The position numbers were made by a program, and so were the translations under genes. The notes under the pieces are model-generated. The model saw only the letters and a list, made by a program, of their open reading frames with translations. It made no database searches and was not told the DNA's origin. Shown piece by piece: positions 50,740 through 63,420 of a DNA stretch of 64,000 nucleotides (position 1 is the stretch's first letter; every line of letters begins with the position of its first letter). Source of the DNA: Syngnathus acus (Eukaryota; Chordata; Actinopteri; Syngnathiformes; Syngnathidae); NCBI RefSeq assembly GCF_901709675.1, contig NC_051101.1:6964501-7028500 (forward strand), given 5' to 3'.

Positions 50740-50877
50740 TCCAATCAGGGGAGCGCGCAGGTGTGCTAATGAAGCCGCCAGACGAGACTAAACGTCAGTG
50801 TGCTCTCTCCTGCTAGCTGCTCAACTCCAGTACCTGGCCGCCCAGCCCACATAGCTCCTTTTACTTTACTTTAAGTC
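50740..50877 (+). promoter_or_regulatory. Proximal promoter of the ZP3-like gene
   Basis: A CCAAT box (GTCCAATCAG, about 50739-50748) is followed by the E-box CAGGTG (about 50758-50763), some 115 bp before the start codon. Vertebrate zona pellucida genes are known to depend on a proximal E-box bound by FIGLA, so the E-box is a reasonable candidate. No TATA box is clear. Confidence 0.4.
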
Positions 50878-53800
50878 ATGTTGGTGTTTTCGTGGCTCAT
50901 GGGGATATTTTGTTGCACTTCAGTAGTGGGTGGTCCGGTTCAGCACTTGGCTTGGTCAGCGGAGGCAACCCCGGTTGTCCGAGACGAAGCCACGCTCTCG
51001 TCCTCCTTTGACCTGCCGGTGTTCCGGCACGCATCACAGCCGCTTGTGGCCAAAGAGTTGCTTCGGCCGGGTCCTCGTCAGAGCTTAATGCCCGCCGAGT
51101 TGACTGCGCTGTTGTTCCCGCAGACCTCGGAGTACCCCAGCACACCACAGGCTCCACGCACACGCCCTGTGGAAGTTTGGTGCGGGTCCAATGAGATATT
51201 GGTGCGCGTGGACCGTTTTCAATTACGCGCGTGGCCACATCCAGCTCTGTACCGTCTTGGTTCCTGTCCGCCCAACACTGTGACCTCACAATTCCTCTTT
51301 TTCCACTACGCAATGACCGACTGTGCCGCTGCATCTCAGGTAAACACACAAACACGAGGAACCTCTTAAAAAGTCGTGGAAATAAATGTTTCATAGTGTT
51401 TTATATGTATAACGATTATTGATGCATTGTTATTGTATTGTTCATGACTTGGTCACTGAGACAAATTGCATTTAATATTCCCATGGGGGAATTTGAGGCC
51501 CACAAATAAATTAAGTCCTGTACGGACAGATGGTCGGTGAATGCCCATTGACCTTTGAACTCATCCAACAATGTAAGATTTTCATTTCACCCTTTCAGGT
51601 TGTCGCTGGTGGTCAGTTGGTGTATTCTCATGTTCTTCACTACACCCCTCCGCCTCAAGGCTACATCATCCGTGTTCTACCACTGAAACTCCCCATCCAT
51701 TGCTTTTACAACAGGTCATTTTAACGCTATCACACATGCTCAATCCCCCTCAAATAAGAAATAATCACTGTTGTCTGAATTTAGTACATCGCCAAGCTAC
51801 ATCGTTACCTTTAAAGTTCAAACACCATAAAATCAGCCACATTTTTTTGTTGAAAATTATATTCTCTTGGGTGTTTTAGTGCCAGATTGCCTGTAGCCAT
51901 GACTGAGCTGAAGTCTAGTTTAGTGTTGGTTTAGAATTGTTTTTAGTTTTGGAAATGCCAATACAAACAATTTCAGTGCTAACAGGATTACTTCATTGAA
52001 CAGAGGGTAAAACAACATATTGGTGAATAGCTGACGGACTAAAAACATGCATTTTTTTAATAATGACTTCGAATAACATTATGATCTGCTGTTTTAGTGT
52101 GACTGTTTTATGTGTGTGATGTTAACCTGACTTTCCTGTTTTAGGTTTCATTACTCTTACCAAGTTGGCTACACACCTCAAATTCAGCACACAACCTTCA
52201 TGAAGAGTCTCCGAACGAAGCTAATTTTCAGCCTCACTGTCTGTAACGGTAAAGTGGAGCCCCTATACAACATGCTTCAATGATACAATAGTAACTAACA
52301 CAGATGGTCAATTCCAAGTCGTGTTTGTGTTTATGGTCTCTTCCCTTTTTTCACTCGTGTCAGGGATGCAATTTAGTCCTTGGACCTGCTGTTAATCCTT
52401 CGTGCGGTTCCTGAATCTGTCCTGTATTTGTGTGTTTGGCAGCTCAATGGGAGCCCATCTCTCCTGGCCACTCATTTTTCCTAGGGGAGCGGGTGAATTT
52501 TGTGGCCCAGAGTGGAAACCTCGTGCCAGGCGAGAGGGTCTTTGTTGACTCGTGCTACGTGACGCCCTCCAAAGACCCAAATAGCATGTCTAAAGTGGAT
52601 ATCATCACAAACTTTGGGTGTGTCTATCGTATGAACATGCACTTGCATTGTTGTCTTTCGGTTATTGGTTGATGTTGCATTAAATGAGGTGCTTGCACTT
52701 TGGTTTTGCAGCTGTATGACAGACAGCCGGAGGGAGGGTAGTTCTTCCTATTTCTGGTCAAGAAGTGGTAACATGCTTAAGTTTTCGATGGATGCCTTTC
52801 TCTTCAGTGATGTCTCACAGGTGAGGAAATTATTTTGTAATGGGGTGCTAAATTTTGTCATTAGTGCCGGGTGGTGAATTTATCTGCATACTATTTATCC
52901 AGTGTTAACTCAAATGTTAAAAAAAAACAAGTTTTTGAAAACAGTTAATCCAAAAACAAGTACAACAAGAACATTAATTGTAGAAGTTGTTTCTAGTGTA
53001 AGACAACTTAATACTTACTGTACCTGTTGTCTGTGTAGGTGCTGTACCTTCACTGTTCAATGTCAGTTGGTGTCACCACTTCGCACACCTCCAAGTCTTG
53101 TAACTACAACCAAACTATTGGAAGGTAAGTTATTAAAATCATATGTGATTTATGAAACAGGTGTGCAGTATAAAATAATTGCTTAAAGAGATTACTAGGT
53201 CAAATATTTTTTAGACAGTGTCACATTTACATTAATTTGGGGGACTTTCTTATTGTAAAATGCATCTTATTTTAAAATTCTTTTTAAATGTCAAAAGTAC
53301 GTAGGTCCCCCTAGATTTCTAAAATTCAAAATGTTTTTAAATTTAAAAATCTGCTGGTACTACGCTGAAAATAAAAATGTCGCACCTGCAATTTTTTTAA
53401 AGGAATGATCGTTTTTGTGTATTATCTTAAATTTCATGTTTTCAGGTGGGAGGAGCTTGATGCACCACTGTCAACGTGCTCCTGCTGTGATTCCGTATGT
53501 AGCGACATGCAGAACTGTAAGTTGTCTGTTTTTTCATTTGTTGCGCAAATACGAGGGTACCACCGATTAATCGGCTGACCAACTATAGCCTTTCAAACAT
53601 CTGCATATAATTGACACCCATTGAAATTAATTGAAGGGCGGGGGTTATATATTATATATTTTTTAAGTTAATTGGTACTTTTATTCTGTCAAATATTGGC
53701 ATTGGCCTAAAACCTATCCATATTGGCTCTAATATATAACACATGCTTTTTATGTACGTATGTCTTGGGGTAATAATATTAACTGAAGAATCAGAATGTC

Positions 53801-54781
53801 TTACTGTGACCACGTGGAGAGCTTTGAGATTTTATATGGTTTATGTCCTCAGCTGTGAAGAACATAGTTAGCAGTCCTGGCTGGCTCATTCGCCACAAGA
53901 AAGAATCACCGTTTCTATTGGAGGATCCAGAAAAATGGGTGGATCAGGAAGAACACCGAGAACAAGCAGTTCAATTTAAAAAACCGGACAGTTTTCAATC
54001 ACAGGCAAAGATAGACCATGAGAAGATAAAGTCTTATGGTGAGAAGACTTCTGTGTTCCAGTATGGAGACGAACAAATGAGGCCCCGTACAGCAATCGGA
54101 ATGCCAAGCAACACAGACAACCAGGGATCAATTGAAGAGTATTTGACGATAAATGACAGCCACAAGACGGAGCCAACATCAGATGACGACATCGTTATCT
54201 CAAACGGTAGCACGCAAGATGTGCTTGACAGCGGAGAAGGTGCATTTTTTGCCAACAATGATTCTATGAAGAACACAACTTTGATTGCACAAAGCTCCAG
54301 AGTTGGTGATCCTGGTTCAGCTGAAAAAATTTCCACAGATTTGATTCCCATTGCTGAACTGTGTTCGAACAACGATAAAAAGAGTTGCCTGGCCAAGGAG
54401 GATGGAGGGAACACAAGTGCTGAGCACACAGATCCTATTCGAAACACAGCATCTAAAACCACTCAACGGGTGCCGAGAGCTGAAGAAGAGTTTGCCAACA
54501 GTAAAGCTGAAAACGACTCTTCAGAGTTTAGTAATGTCAGTCAATCAGTTGACAGAAAACTAAAAAAGAAACCAGAGCAAGTAGCCTATTATGCTGACAG
54601 GAAAGGACTTGATGGAGATGAAGTGCTTCAAGATCTTCAGATCAGAGAATGGGAATCAAACTCGTCTGCCAAATTCAGAGGCTCGGCGTGTGTTGACAGG
54701 TCTGATTGTAATTCTGGAATTGAAGGTGAAGTGCTCCAGCATGGTCAGTTTGCTGTCACACCCAAGACACAAAAAGTTTAA
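50878..54781 (+). CDS. Zona pellucida ZP3-like egg-coat glycoprotein with acidic C-terminal extension
   Basis: ZP3-family proteins polymerise through their ZP module to build the fish chorion. Eight exons: 50878-51339, 51599-51714, 52145-52248, 52443-52617, 52712-52820, 53039-53124, 53446-53516 and 53853-54781. Phase is consistent, giving 683 residues. The N-terminus is a signal peptide ([19 protein letters not shown]). The ZP module starts near residue 100 ([17 protein letters not shown]) and runs through exon 7, with the typical cysteines and ZP-C motifs [10 protein letters not shown] and VLYLHCSM. Exon 8 adds about 309 residues rich in Asp, Glu, Ser and Lys with no membrane anchor. HKK after the ZP module is only a weak candidate for a processing site. 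An AATAAA lies at 55115-55120. Confidence 0.9.
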
Positions 54782-55114
54782 GATGAATACGTTGGTGTCA
54801 CTCCAAGTTCTCCAAGTTTTGAGGAAGTGCCTGATGATTCCAGTCACTCTGCTGTGATGATTGTCACAAGTACAGCGGAGGAGAGCAGTCATGTATCTGA
54901 CAGGAAGTGGCCCATAGGAGAGCAAGGGGTTTGGGAGTGATGATTGACTGATCAAGTGAGGATGAATGCGCAAATATCACAGGGAAATGGGCATAATATT
55001 TAAATGGACTGTCTTTGTATTTTATACATGGACATCTCTTCTGGGACAGCTAACAGTAGTTTGGTGTTAAGAATGAAAAATAATTTCACCTGTCTTGTAA
55101 TTCAGTCATCTTTT

Positions 55115-55120
55115 AATAAA
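55115..55120 (+). other. Polyadenylation signal of the ZP3-like gene
   Basis: AATAAA lies 334 bp after the ZP3-like stop codon. It is the first canonical hexamer downstream, so the transcript probably ends near 55135. Confidence 0.7.
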
Positions 55121-55482
55121 ATTCATGCATTAAAATTCCACCTATTTTTGTTAATAATGTTTTTTTTACTGTTTTCATCAAATCTTTCCATGTGCTGGTT
55201 TTAGGTGAAAAATGCCACTAAATTTGTTTCTGTACTGATTTCACGGCAAATAGTTCCTGCATTAGTTTTTGTACAAAGGTGCTAAATTGTGATTCTGGTA
55301 GAGTAGATTGACGTCACTCAAACTGTGAAAAATGTATCTAGCACATTTGTCCAGCTCCACCAGCTGTCCATGCAATACGAGATAAAGTGGGAGCTGGCTT
55401 TGCTTTGTTCATTCTCCGTGACCCTAAATAGGATGAGCAGAAGAAAACTGACGGAGAACATGATCTTAGACGTATACAAATT

Positions 55483-55488
55483 TATTCT
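55483..55488 (-). other. Polyadenylation signal of aldh2
   Basis: TTTATT on the plus strand is AATAAA on the minus strand, about 360 bp after the aldh2 stop at 55850. It lies tail-to-tail with the ZP3-like gene, leaving roughly 330 bp between the two predicted transcript ends. Confidence 0.6.
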
Positions 55489-55849
55489 GGTTTGGATTGA
55501 CAATTTTTTTTTTTAGTTCAATCTGTTCATTTGTGTCATTATAACAGATGTGATATAACAGCAACCCAGGTATTTTAAACTCATGCTCACAGTGATGTGT
55601 GCCTTTTTCTGAGCAGAAAACATCCAATTCCATACAATTGTCGTTATGCTAGTATGACGCATATTCAAATTGTGCCACATGAAAGTGGGAAAAAATGATA
55701 AACAGGGTAGATACTAATTGGAGCTTTCAAATCACTCAAAAATAAAATGAAAAGGTATAAAAAGTGATTATTTGACCCATCTAATCCTTGAATTATGCAA
55801 ACTGTAGTTAGACGGCTTACTGGAAACCTTAAATGCGTCAGCTGCTTGT

Positions 55850-58800
55850 TTATGAATTCTTCTGTGGTACTCTTGTGGTCACCTGGCAACAGAAAATGTA
55901 GGACAAAATTAATAATGTTCAATAAAATTCATATGAATGATTTTAAATTATTTTCTAACCTTTGACTTAAGGTTTCAATAGTGTTAACATACACACATAT
56001 ATATTGTAAAAGTTACCGTTTTGACTTCAGTGTAGTTTTCTAGGCCATATTCTCCCATCTCTCTGCCGTTTCCTGAAGCTTTATATCCTCCAAATGGAGC
56101 CTGAGCTCCAAACACATCATAGCAATTAACCCTGCCGAAAAAAAGACAGAATTATGGTGAATGAAAATGAAATACACAGTTTAAAATGCAAGAAACGGTA
56201 AGGGTACATCAAGACATGTAGATATTCATATGAAACTGGTGTTAGTGTATTCAAATGCTGCAACATTACTCATTCACAGTCCAATGAGATCTAATACATT
56301 GTACGCATGTCCGATTAAAAAAAAAAAAACACTGTATAGAGAGGATCTAAACTAATTATGCAATTTGCCATTTTAGTTTTTTAACACTCCCAATGTTTCC
56401 AAATGATCTTTCAGATTAATTACAGGAGCTCATTTAAAAATGGCAAATGACGAATTATAAATTAAGTACACCAATTAGTATGTACTATATTTTTACAAAG
56501 GTTGATCTGTCTTTGCTGAACACCCACACTTGGTATTAAAAGCATAAAAACAGTTTTGTCCTCCTACCAGACTGTGCCAGCGCGGACTGCATTGGCAATG
56601 TAGTTGGCCTTATCAATGTCCTTGGTGAACACGGCAGCAGCCAGACCATATTTAGTATCATTGGCTCTTTCTACAACTTCCTCGAGTGTCTTGAACTTTA
56701 AGATCTGCATTACTGGACCAAAGATCTGCAATTAAAAAAAAAAAGTGCATGAACACATTTATGTTTCAACTGCTGAGTGGTTAATTATTGACAGAATAGC
56801 CTGTGTTGCTATTACAGATAAGTTCATGTAGATCTAAAGCATGGGTGGAAAACAAATCTAACACTAATTTCAGTTATAAAAACATGAGACATGTCAGATA
56901 AAGACCATGAAAAGGGTCCTTGAGAGGGCCGGAATACAGTCAGGTATACCTCTTCTCTGGCAATGGTCATGTTGTCCTGAACATCTCCAAACACGGTGGG
57001 CTGGATAAAGTATCCCTTGTCAGCAGCCGCGCTGCCTCCACACATGAGTTTGGCTCCTTCTCTTTTTCCACTGCTGATGTAACCTAAAATCTTGTTGAAC
57101 TGCTCCTCATCCACCTGCACATCACGAGGGAGCAAAATAATGAGGTTCATGTGTGAGCCAGACTATTGCGTAATTTTGTTTGTGTTACAAAAAGCATAAA
57201 GGTTATGGAAACCCAATTCGCCTCTGCTTATGTGTCCCTGCACCACAACACAGCGTAGTGATCCTGTCAGAAGTTAAAATGTTTTTGTCATACGGGCAAT
57301 TTTTTTAACACACTGGCGTAGTCAATCCCTTTGCCACATCCCACAGGAAGACAAAAAAGCAAACTGTGTAAAGTGATCCATAGCCTTGGGATATTGACAA
57401 AAGCACACCAGAGAAATGTAAATACACCTGGGACCGGTTTTTCTGAAAAATGCAAAGTATGTCTCCCTTGAAGCTAAACATCTAGGTGCATGAAATGTAA
57501 TGGCATGCAAGTGTCACAGCCTTCAAACCTCTCGGTCGTAAAAGCACAAAAGCTCCATGCAAAGGAAAAGCAGATATTGTGAATTATCATTAAGTCAAAA
57601 AGAGCATTTCCTTGAATTTGTGGCAGGACTTTTTGCATATAAATCTTATTTTTTTTTAATATATGATATAGTATACTGTAGCGTGGGGACAGTCAGGTAA
57701 GAAACTAGATCAAGTCTGAAGATCATCAATTCATGCGGAAGAAGGACTTGAGGCATGGTTAAATCGAGATAAGCCTTATTATCCTCATAATTATCTGGCA
57801 CACCTACTATGCAAATACATCTAAAGCAAAACATCCGGGCAGGTTACTAACTACTGGTGTAAAAAGTTGAATATTAATTGGTGAACATCAACAGCCATTC
57901 CATGCACACAAACTTTACCCCGGGACTAGGAACCTTTGCAGGATCTTGGCATGTTTTATTGAGAATTCTATTTAATATTCTCTGCCTTATTGCTTAACTG
58001 TCATATTTCATTTGGATAGTTTTTTTTTTTCTAAAGCCAGCTACATTGCAGTGCAGTTGTTGCTGTGGGAAAGCAAACAGTTTGACTGGTGGACTTTAGT
58101 ATATAACAGAAACGAGAAACATGTCATGCTTTACAGATGAATGAGCAAAAAAAAACTTTGGGTGTCAAAATTCATGAATCATTGTATACCCAAAGCCTCA
58201 AATATGTGTTGCAGCAGCTTAATCCCACTATGCTACAGAATTTAAATTTTAATCATAATGTTGGTACATTGGCTGCCAAGTATTTGTTTTAGGTGGTATT
58301 TGTTTAAAACAATAAAACAGATATACCCACTGACAGTTTACTGTGTTTTTCTTGATCATATGACACGGTAGTGTTGTGAATATATTACCTGGGGTCCCTG
58401 CTCAGTCTTTAAATCAAAGGGGTTGCCAACTACTCGTCTCTTAGCTCTTTCCGCACTGCGTTCCAAAAACTCGTCGTAGATATCTGCTTGGACGTATGTC
58501 CGGGAGCCGGCACAACAACACTGGCCTTGGTTAAAAAACAAAGCAAAGTGTGCCTGCTCCACGGCATCCTCCACTGGACAATGGAAAGACAAAAAGTTCA
58601 GTGTTTATGCACAGATTAAGAAAAAAATAAATCACATTACATTTCCTATCCGAAAGTCATTGCATTATATTTTTAAGGTGTTAAATGCATTTAGAAATTC
58701 TGCTGTTTTGACTTTGGGCTGCTTGGTTGTTTACATTATAGTTTTTGTCAAGGTCATGTGGTTTGGACTAAAAAAAAAAAAAAGTCTAAAGCACACATAC

Positions 58801-61770
58801 ATTTTGCATCAGACAAGATGATGTTGGGACTCTTTCCTCCAAGCTCCAGCGTGACCTTCTTCAGGTTGCTGTTGCCTGAAGCCTGTTGGATGAGATGACC
58901 AACCTGACGGGAACAAAAGTGTAAACATCTATTATAAGAAGCCAAATATCTACTTGCTTAAATATAATCATAACGTTTGGCTTGACAACGTGAAATATAA
59001 AAGTAAAGATATGATCAAACCTGGTTTGACCAACGTCAGTCATGTTCAATGTTTGCTCTTAGTGAATTTATTCCAGGAGGTTTTCTCCTTTTGGCTCAAT
59101 TTGGAACAACCACTATTGATGCTTTGATATAATTCATTATTGGGCTAACTCTACAGGTTGCATATGCACAAAATGGGGCCAAAATGTTACTTGCATGCAA
59201 TCCCGGACCTGACCATTGGCATTTTGGAGGAAGTCACGAGTTGCAAATGAATAAAAACCGTAAGACATGATTATTTTGGAGGGGCTTCCAACCTCTGTCG
59301 ATCCTGTGAAAGCCACTTTGTCAACATCCATGTGTCTTGCGAGAGCTGCTCCAGCCGTGGGTCCCATTCCGGCCAAAATATTCACCACACCTTCTGGAAA
59401 GCCCACCTGGAAATAACCCAGTTGAAAAAAATATGGTAGACACATTGATAGAACGGACAGAAGGATATTTGGTTTTTAAACTTTGTGTTTCATTGAACCC
59501 CTTATTATGATCAAAATGCTATTCTGTCTCTAGGACCTAAAACACCGCTGTTAGTTCAATCATAAGTAAATATTTATACTGATTCATTTGTTCATTCATG
59601 ACCTCGTTTTCTTAACCACTGTAAACCATTACAGCGAACACAACGCAACAAAGTACCTCTTTTATCAAGTTGGCTACGTAGAGAGCGGTGAGTGGCGTCT
59701 GCTCAGCGACTTTCATCACCACAGTGTTACCCGTTGCAAGAGCGGGGCCAAGTTTCCACGACTGCATCAAGAGAGGGAAGTTCCACTGCAGGGAGAAAAG
59801 GAAGTGCAAACAGAACTTTACCACTTTGCATGCACTCTCAATGGTTTGATCTCATATAGCAAATATTTGGAGTCAGCTTTATAAACAAAGCCTTTACTGT
59901 GAAGCTTAAAAGACGGCAATTCACGTGGCCCACCGCAACATTTCTGCACATCCTGCTATCTTTTTTCGCTGGGTGGGTTCCCAAATTAGCAGGTTTGGGA
60001 ACACGTATCAAGTTCCCACCTGTCACAACTTGCGGACATTTTGACTCGACAACATTTAGTGGCTATAATGGGAGATGGGTGGAGAATCAAAGTGCTTATT
60101 CATCAAGCCCATTATGTAATCAAACATTCCATTGTCAGTGTTGTAAAATAATGTACAAGGGTGAGCTCAGTAAGTCAAGTGTTGTGTGCATACAATGAGT
60201 CAGTCTCAAATGGGGCAATGAAAGTTAAAGCCACTGCAAATTCAAAATGACAAAAACATGATTTGGCAACAGTGATTGCTACATTATTTAAAAAAACAAT
60301 ATTTACATCCAAGCTTAAAAAAGACAACACTTTCACATGGCAAAGCACAACATCTCTGCACATTTCTGCTCCTATTTTTAGTCTTTGGGTGACTCACCCG
60401 ATTTTCAGGTTTGGCAACATGAATCAGGCTCTGAAATTTCACAACTCAAGGACATTTTAAGTACAAAACACACAGTAACAAAAAGTGGAAGATGGGTATA
60501 AAAAAAGAAAAAGGGTGATAATTCATCAAGGTAGCCAGGCAGAAATGTCCAGTTGTCATTCTAAAACAGCTTTTGAATATTGTATAAAAGGTGAGTGATG
60601 ATTTCATGTACTGTGGTGCACTATGAGACAGTGGGCCATAGTCATGAAAATATCAAACAGGATATTGACTAACAGATTGCGTGGGGAAATGATTTACTAA
60701 TAGCCTGCAACGCAACTCATAAAAGGCGTTAAAGCAGTGAACAGCATTTCATGAGCAAAATGAAGTGATCGAAATGGAAGTGTTAATGGAAAAGGAATAT
60801 GAAGTTTTATGGATGGGGGGGCGGTCCAGTAACATGATAAATGCCATCTGTTATTTCACTTGTGCATTTAAAAGCCATGATACGATTCCCCAACGTTCTA
60901 TTTTGGAGCTTCCACTGTATGAACAGAAACTGAAACCTTTTGTGTAAACTGAATTTAAACTGAACTGAAGTGAATGCGTTTGTTTCGTTCTCGCCATTAA
61001 TAACGTTTTTCGCAGCTTACCGGTATGATTTGTCCACAGACTCCGATGGGTTCATGTCGGGTGTAGCAGAAATAATCTCCATCAATGGGGATGGTCTTTC
61101 CCTCCCATTTGTCAGCCCAGCCTGCGTAGTACCTGAGAACATCACAAAAGCTTTAAACAAGGGGTACTTGCTCATTATGCTATGCAATAACGAGGAAGGC
61201 TCTCTGAGTCAGAAAGCGTCAACAAAAGACTCCTCTGCCTTCTCAGAACCAAACACTGAAACACTCCAGGCTAGTTATGACCAAAACACAATTAAGTTAG
61301 TACCTGAGGCATTTGACCACATTGGGTAGATCCACTGTGTAGGAAACAGCATATGGTTTCCCATTGTCAAGGGTCTCCAGTTCCTATGGAAACGCAATAT
61401 CAAAGTCAAATATGTACTGTTGGTTTAGGATCCGCAATAACCTGCATTTTACAACACGTTTAAAGTTTTAATTCATCTGTGTTTGCGCAACAATTTTATG
61501 ACAGTGTGTAACCATCATTTTCAATAACGCAGTTTTGTCATAATAAAAAATTATTTAGTGTGACACGGATTTGTAAGCCTTATATTCACACAAAAGCTCA
61601 ACGTTTAACTCTTTCTCATTACAACCCACCGCAAGGTAAGCAGAATCTCTCTCAATTGCATCAGCCAACCGGCTAAGAAGCAGGCCTCGTGCAGAGGCGT
61701 CCATCCGTCTCCATGGCGACCCCAGCCGGAAGGCATCTCGTGCTGCTTTTACCGCCTTGTCAACGTCAAC
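55850..61770 (-). CDS. aldh2: Mitochondrial aldehyde dehydrogenase (ALDH2/ALDH1B1 type), 5' exons missing
   Basis: The enzyme oxidises aldehydes such as acetaldehyde to acids using NAD+ in the mitochondrial matrix. Eleven minus-strand exons: 61770-61630, 61383-61304, 61132-61021, 59785-59657, 59406-59293, 58903-58801, 58573-58389, 57114-56950, 56725-56568, 56131-56017 and 55882-55850. Phase is kept throughout: 444 residues and a stop, corresponding to human ALDH2 residue 74 to the end. Catalytic features are intact: WNFP (Asn), MKVAEQTPL (Lys), [11 protein letters not shown] (general-base Glu) and [13 protein letters not shown] (nucleophile Cys). The C-terminus VPQKNS is shared with ALDH2 and ALDH1B1. 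The residue matching human Glu487/504 is Glu (NYTEVKT). The transit peptide and first two exons were not found before the right edge and probably lie beyond it. Confidence 0.94.
59905..60540. repeat. Diverged local duplication in an aldh2 intron
   Basis: Two segments about 409 bp apart, from about 59905 and 60314, share ordered blocks. These include ACATTTCTGCACAT/ACATCTCTGCACAT, CAGGTTTGG followed by CA(A/C) words, ACAACTTGCGGACATTTT/ACAACTCAAGGACATTTT, GGA(G)ATGGGT and ATTCATCAA. Each is about 200 bp. There is no open frame, and the lengths of the intervening parts differ. Confidence 0.65.
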
Positions 61771-62284
61771 CTGGAAATATAAAAACACACTTTGAATATT
61801 AGTGTCATTATTAAAATGGCTGGAAAAGTAAGTAAGTTACAACAATTGTCAATGACAGACACTGAGAACTACAAATCCTCGATAAAGTCTGGTGTTTTTT
61901 GTTCTTCTAGAAAACCAATGACAATTTTCCTGGGTGAGCTTCTGTATAATCGGAATTTTGTAAGGGTACAACTTTATGTGCAGCATCAAAAGCCACCACG
62001 GTGGCTCCTGGGCAATGTTTAATACCCGACTGCGCCTCTGAATGAACTTCTCAGCGCTGCGAACAACAGAGTACCCGACATGTCAACCATTTTGGACACC
62101 TTCAGCTTTAAATCACAGCTTCTGAACACTTTCTATGGTCACGAATTTATTGACGCATCTGTAAATCAGTCTTGTCTGGGTACTAATTTAAAATAACTTT
62201 CTTCTGAATTTTGACTGCACAAAATAAGATGACCTGGTCTGAAAATTGGTCTCCAGTACGCAAAAATTCCTAGTAGCATATAGT

Positions 62285-62420
62285 AAGTCCCGTTGAGGCT
62301 TGGTGCGTAGGTCTATCCCAGCTGACCTCAGGCGAAAAGCAGACCAAACTTCAAGTTTAACACACGGAGTGGGAATTGAATGCACGCAGGCTCTATGGAG
62401 GTCAGGCGAGTGAAACAAAA
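62285..62420 (+). repeat. Dispersed fish repeat copy
   Basis: CTATCCCAGCTGACCTCAGG followed by an AAAAGCAGACC block and a GTGGGAATTGAATGCACGC-type end matches the family at 8866-9060 in plus orientation. Confidence 0.6.
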
Positions 62421-63184
62421 CACTCAGCGACAACCAGTCTGAAAATGTTTAACAAAAGACAATAGATTCGATAAACAATGGCATGGCAAGCTTGAGCTTA
62501 CTTTCCCTGTGATGACATGGCGCTCATAATCTGTGTAAACATGAGCAGAGGTCCAAGTTCTTTGCAGTGCACTTTTCCTTTGTATTGCTAGAGAGGGTGG
62601 TGTTCGCTTGTTTATGGCAAGTCATGTTACTTTGTGTTTTTTTCGAACATCTTTGCGATTTCCAGCCATGATACGACTCCTCACCGCAATAGTTGTTTGC
62701 AGCGGTATGTAAACATGACATGGTTGGATGGCATTTGAATATGTATGTGATTTTGTTTGAGGGAGATGGTGACCAAGCCCTACTGAAAATAGCATAAAAC
62801 CACGAGTAATTGACACGCCTTCTAGGGAGCGATGATTTTTTTTTTTAAATGGCAACAGGTGGATACAAAGATTGATTGTATTTTTTGCCATTCCTGTGGA
62901 AGAAAATTTGATATTTCTGCCCATCACTATATATCGCTGGCAGAGATAGAATATATATTTCTGATTCATGCAAATTTTTAAACAAATACACAATCTACAA
63001 CAAATAATGTTGTGAACATACTTTCTGTGATCATCTTTGTCTTTTAACCTAACTGCAGACTTTTAATGCAAAACAAATTGCCCTAAAAAATGACTTGGAT
63101 TTTCCAAACCGCCATTCCAGACTTGTACAAGCAGGTGAAAGATGACATTCCGAAGGAGATCATTTTAAACATGCCACAAAAGGT

Positions 63185-63420
63185 CAAATGTGGTTAACCT
63201 GGTGATCCTGAAAGGGGGATCCTTCCATCTGTGGTCCCTTCTCAAGGTTTCTCATTTTCCCCGGGCAGGGGTTTTGAGTTTTTCCTTGCCCTTTTGGGAG
63301 CTTAAGATCAGGGGATGCTTTGAGAATAATTGTCAATTTTTGTCTATGTGAAGCCCTTTGAGACTGCTTGTGATTTAGGGCTATACAAATAAACTTGACT
63401 TGACTTGACTTGACTTGGTT
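63185..63420 (+). mobile_element. L2-like LINE 3' end with (TTGAC)n tail
   Basis: Ordered landmarks GGTTTCTCATTTTCCCC, GAGTTTTTCCTTGCCC, GTGAAGCCCTTTGAGAC and GGGCTATACAAATAAAC are followed by four TTGAC units. Fish L2 elements end in the same way (GCTATACAAATAAA plus a short repeat tail). Only the 3' end is present, as usual for 5'-truncated insertions. Confidence 0.8.
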
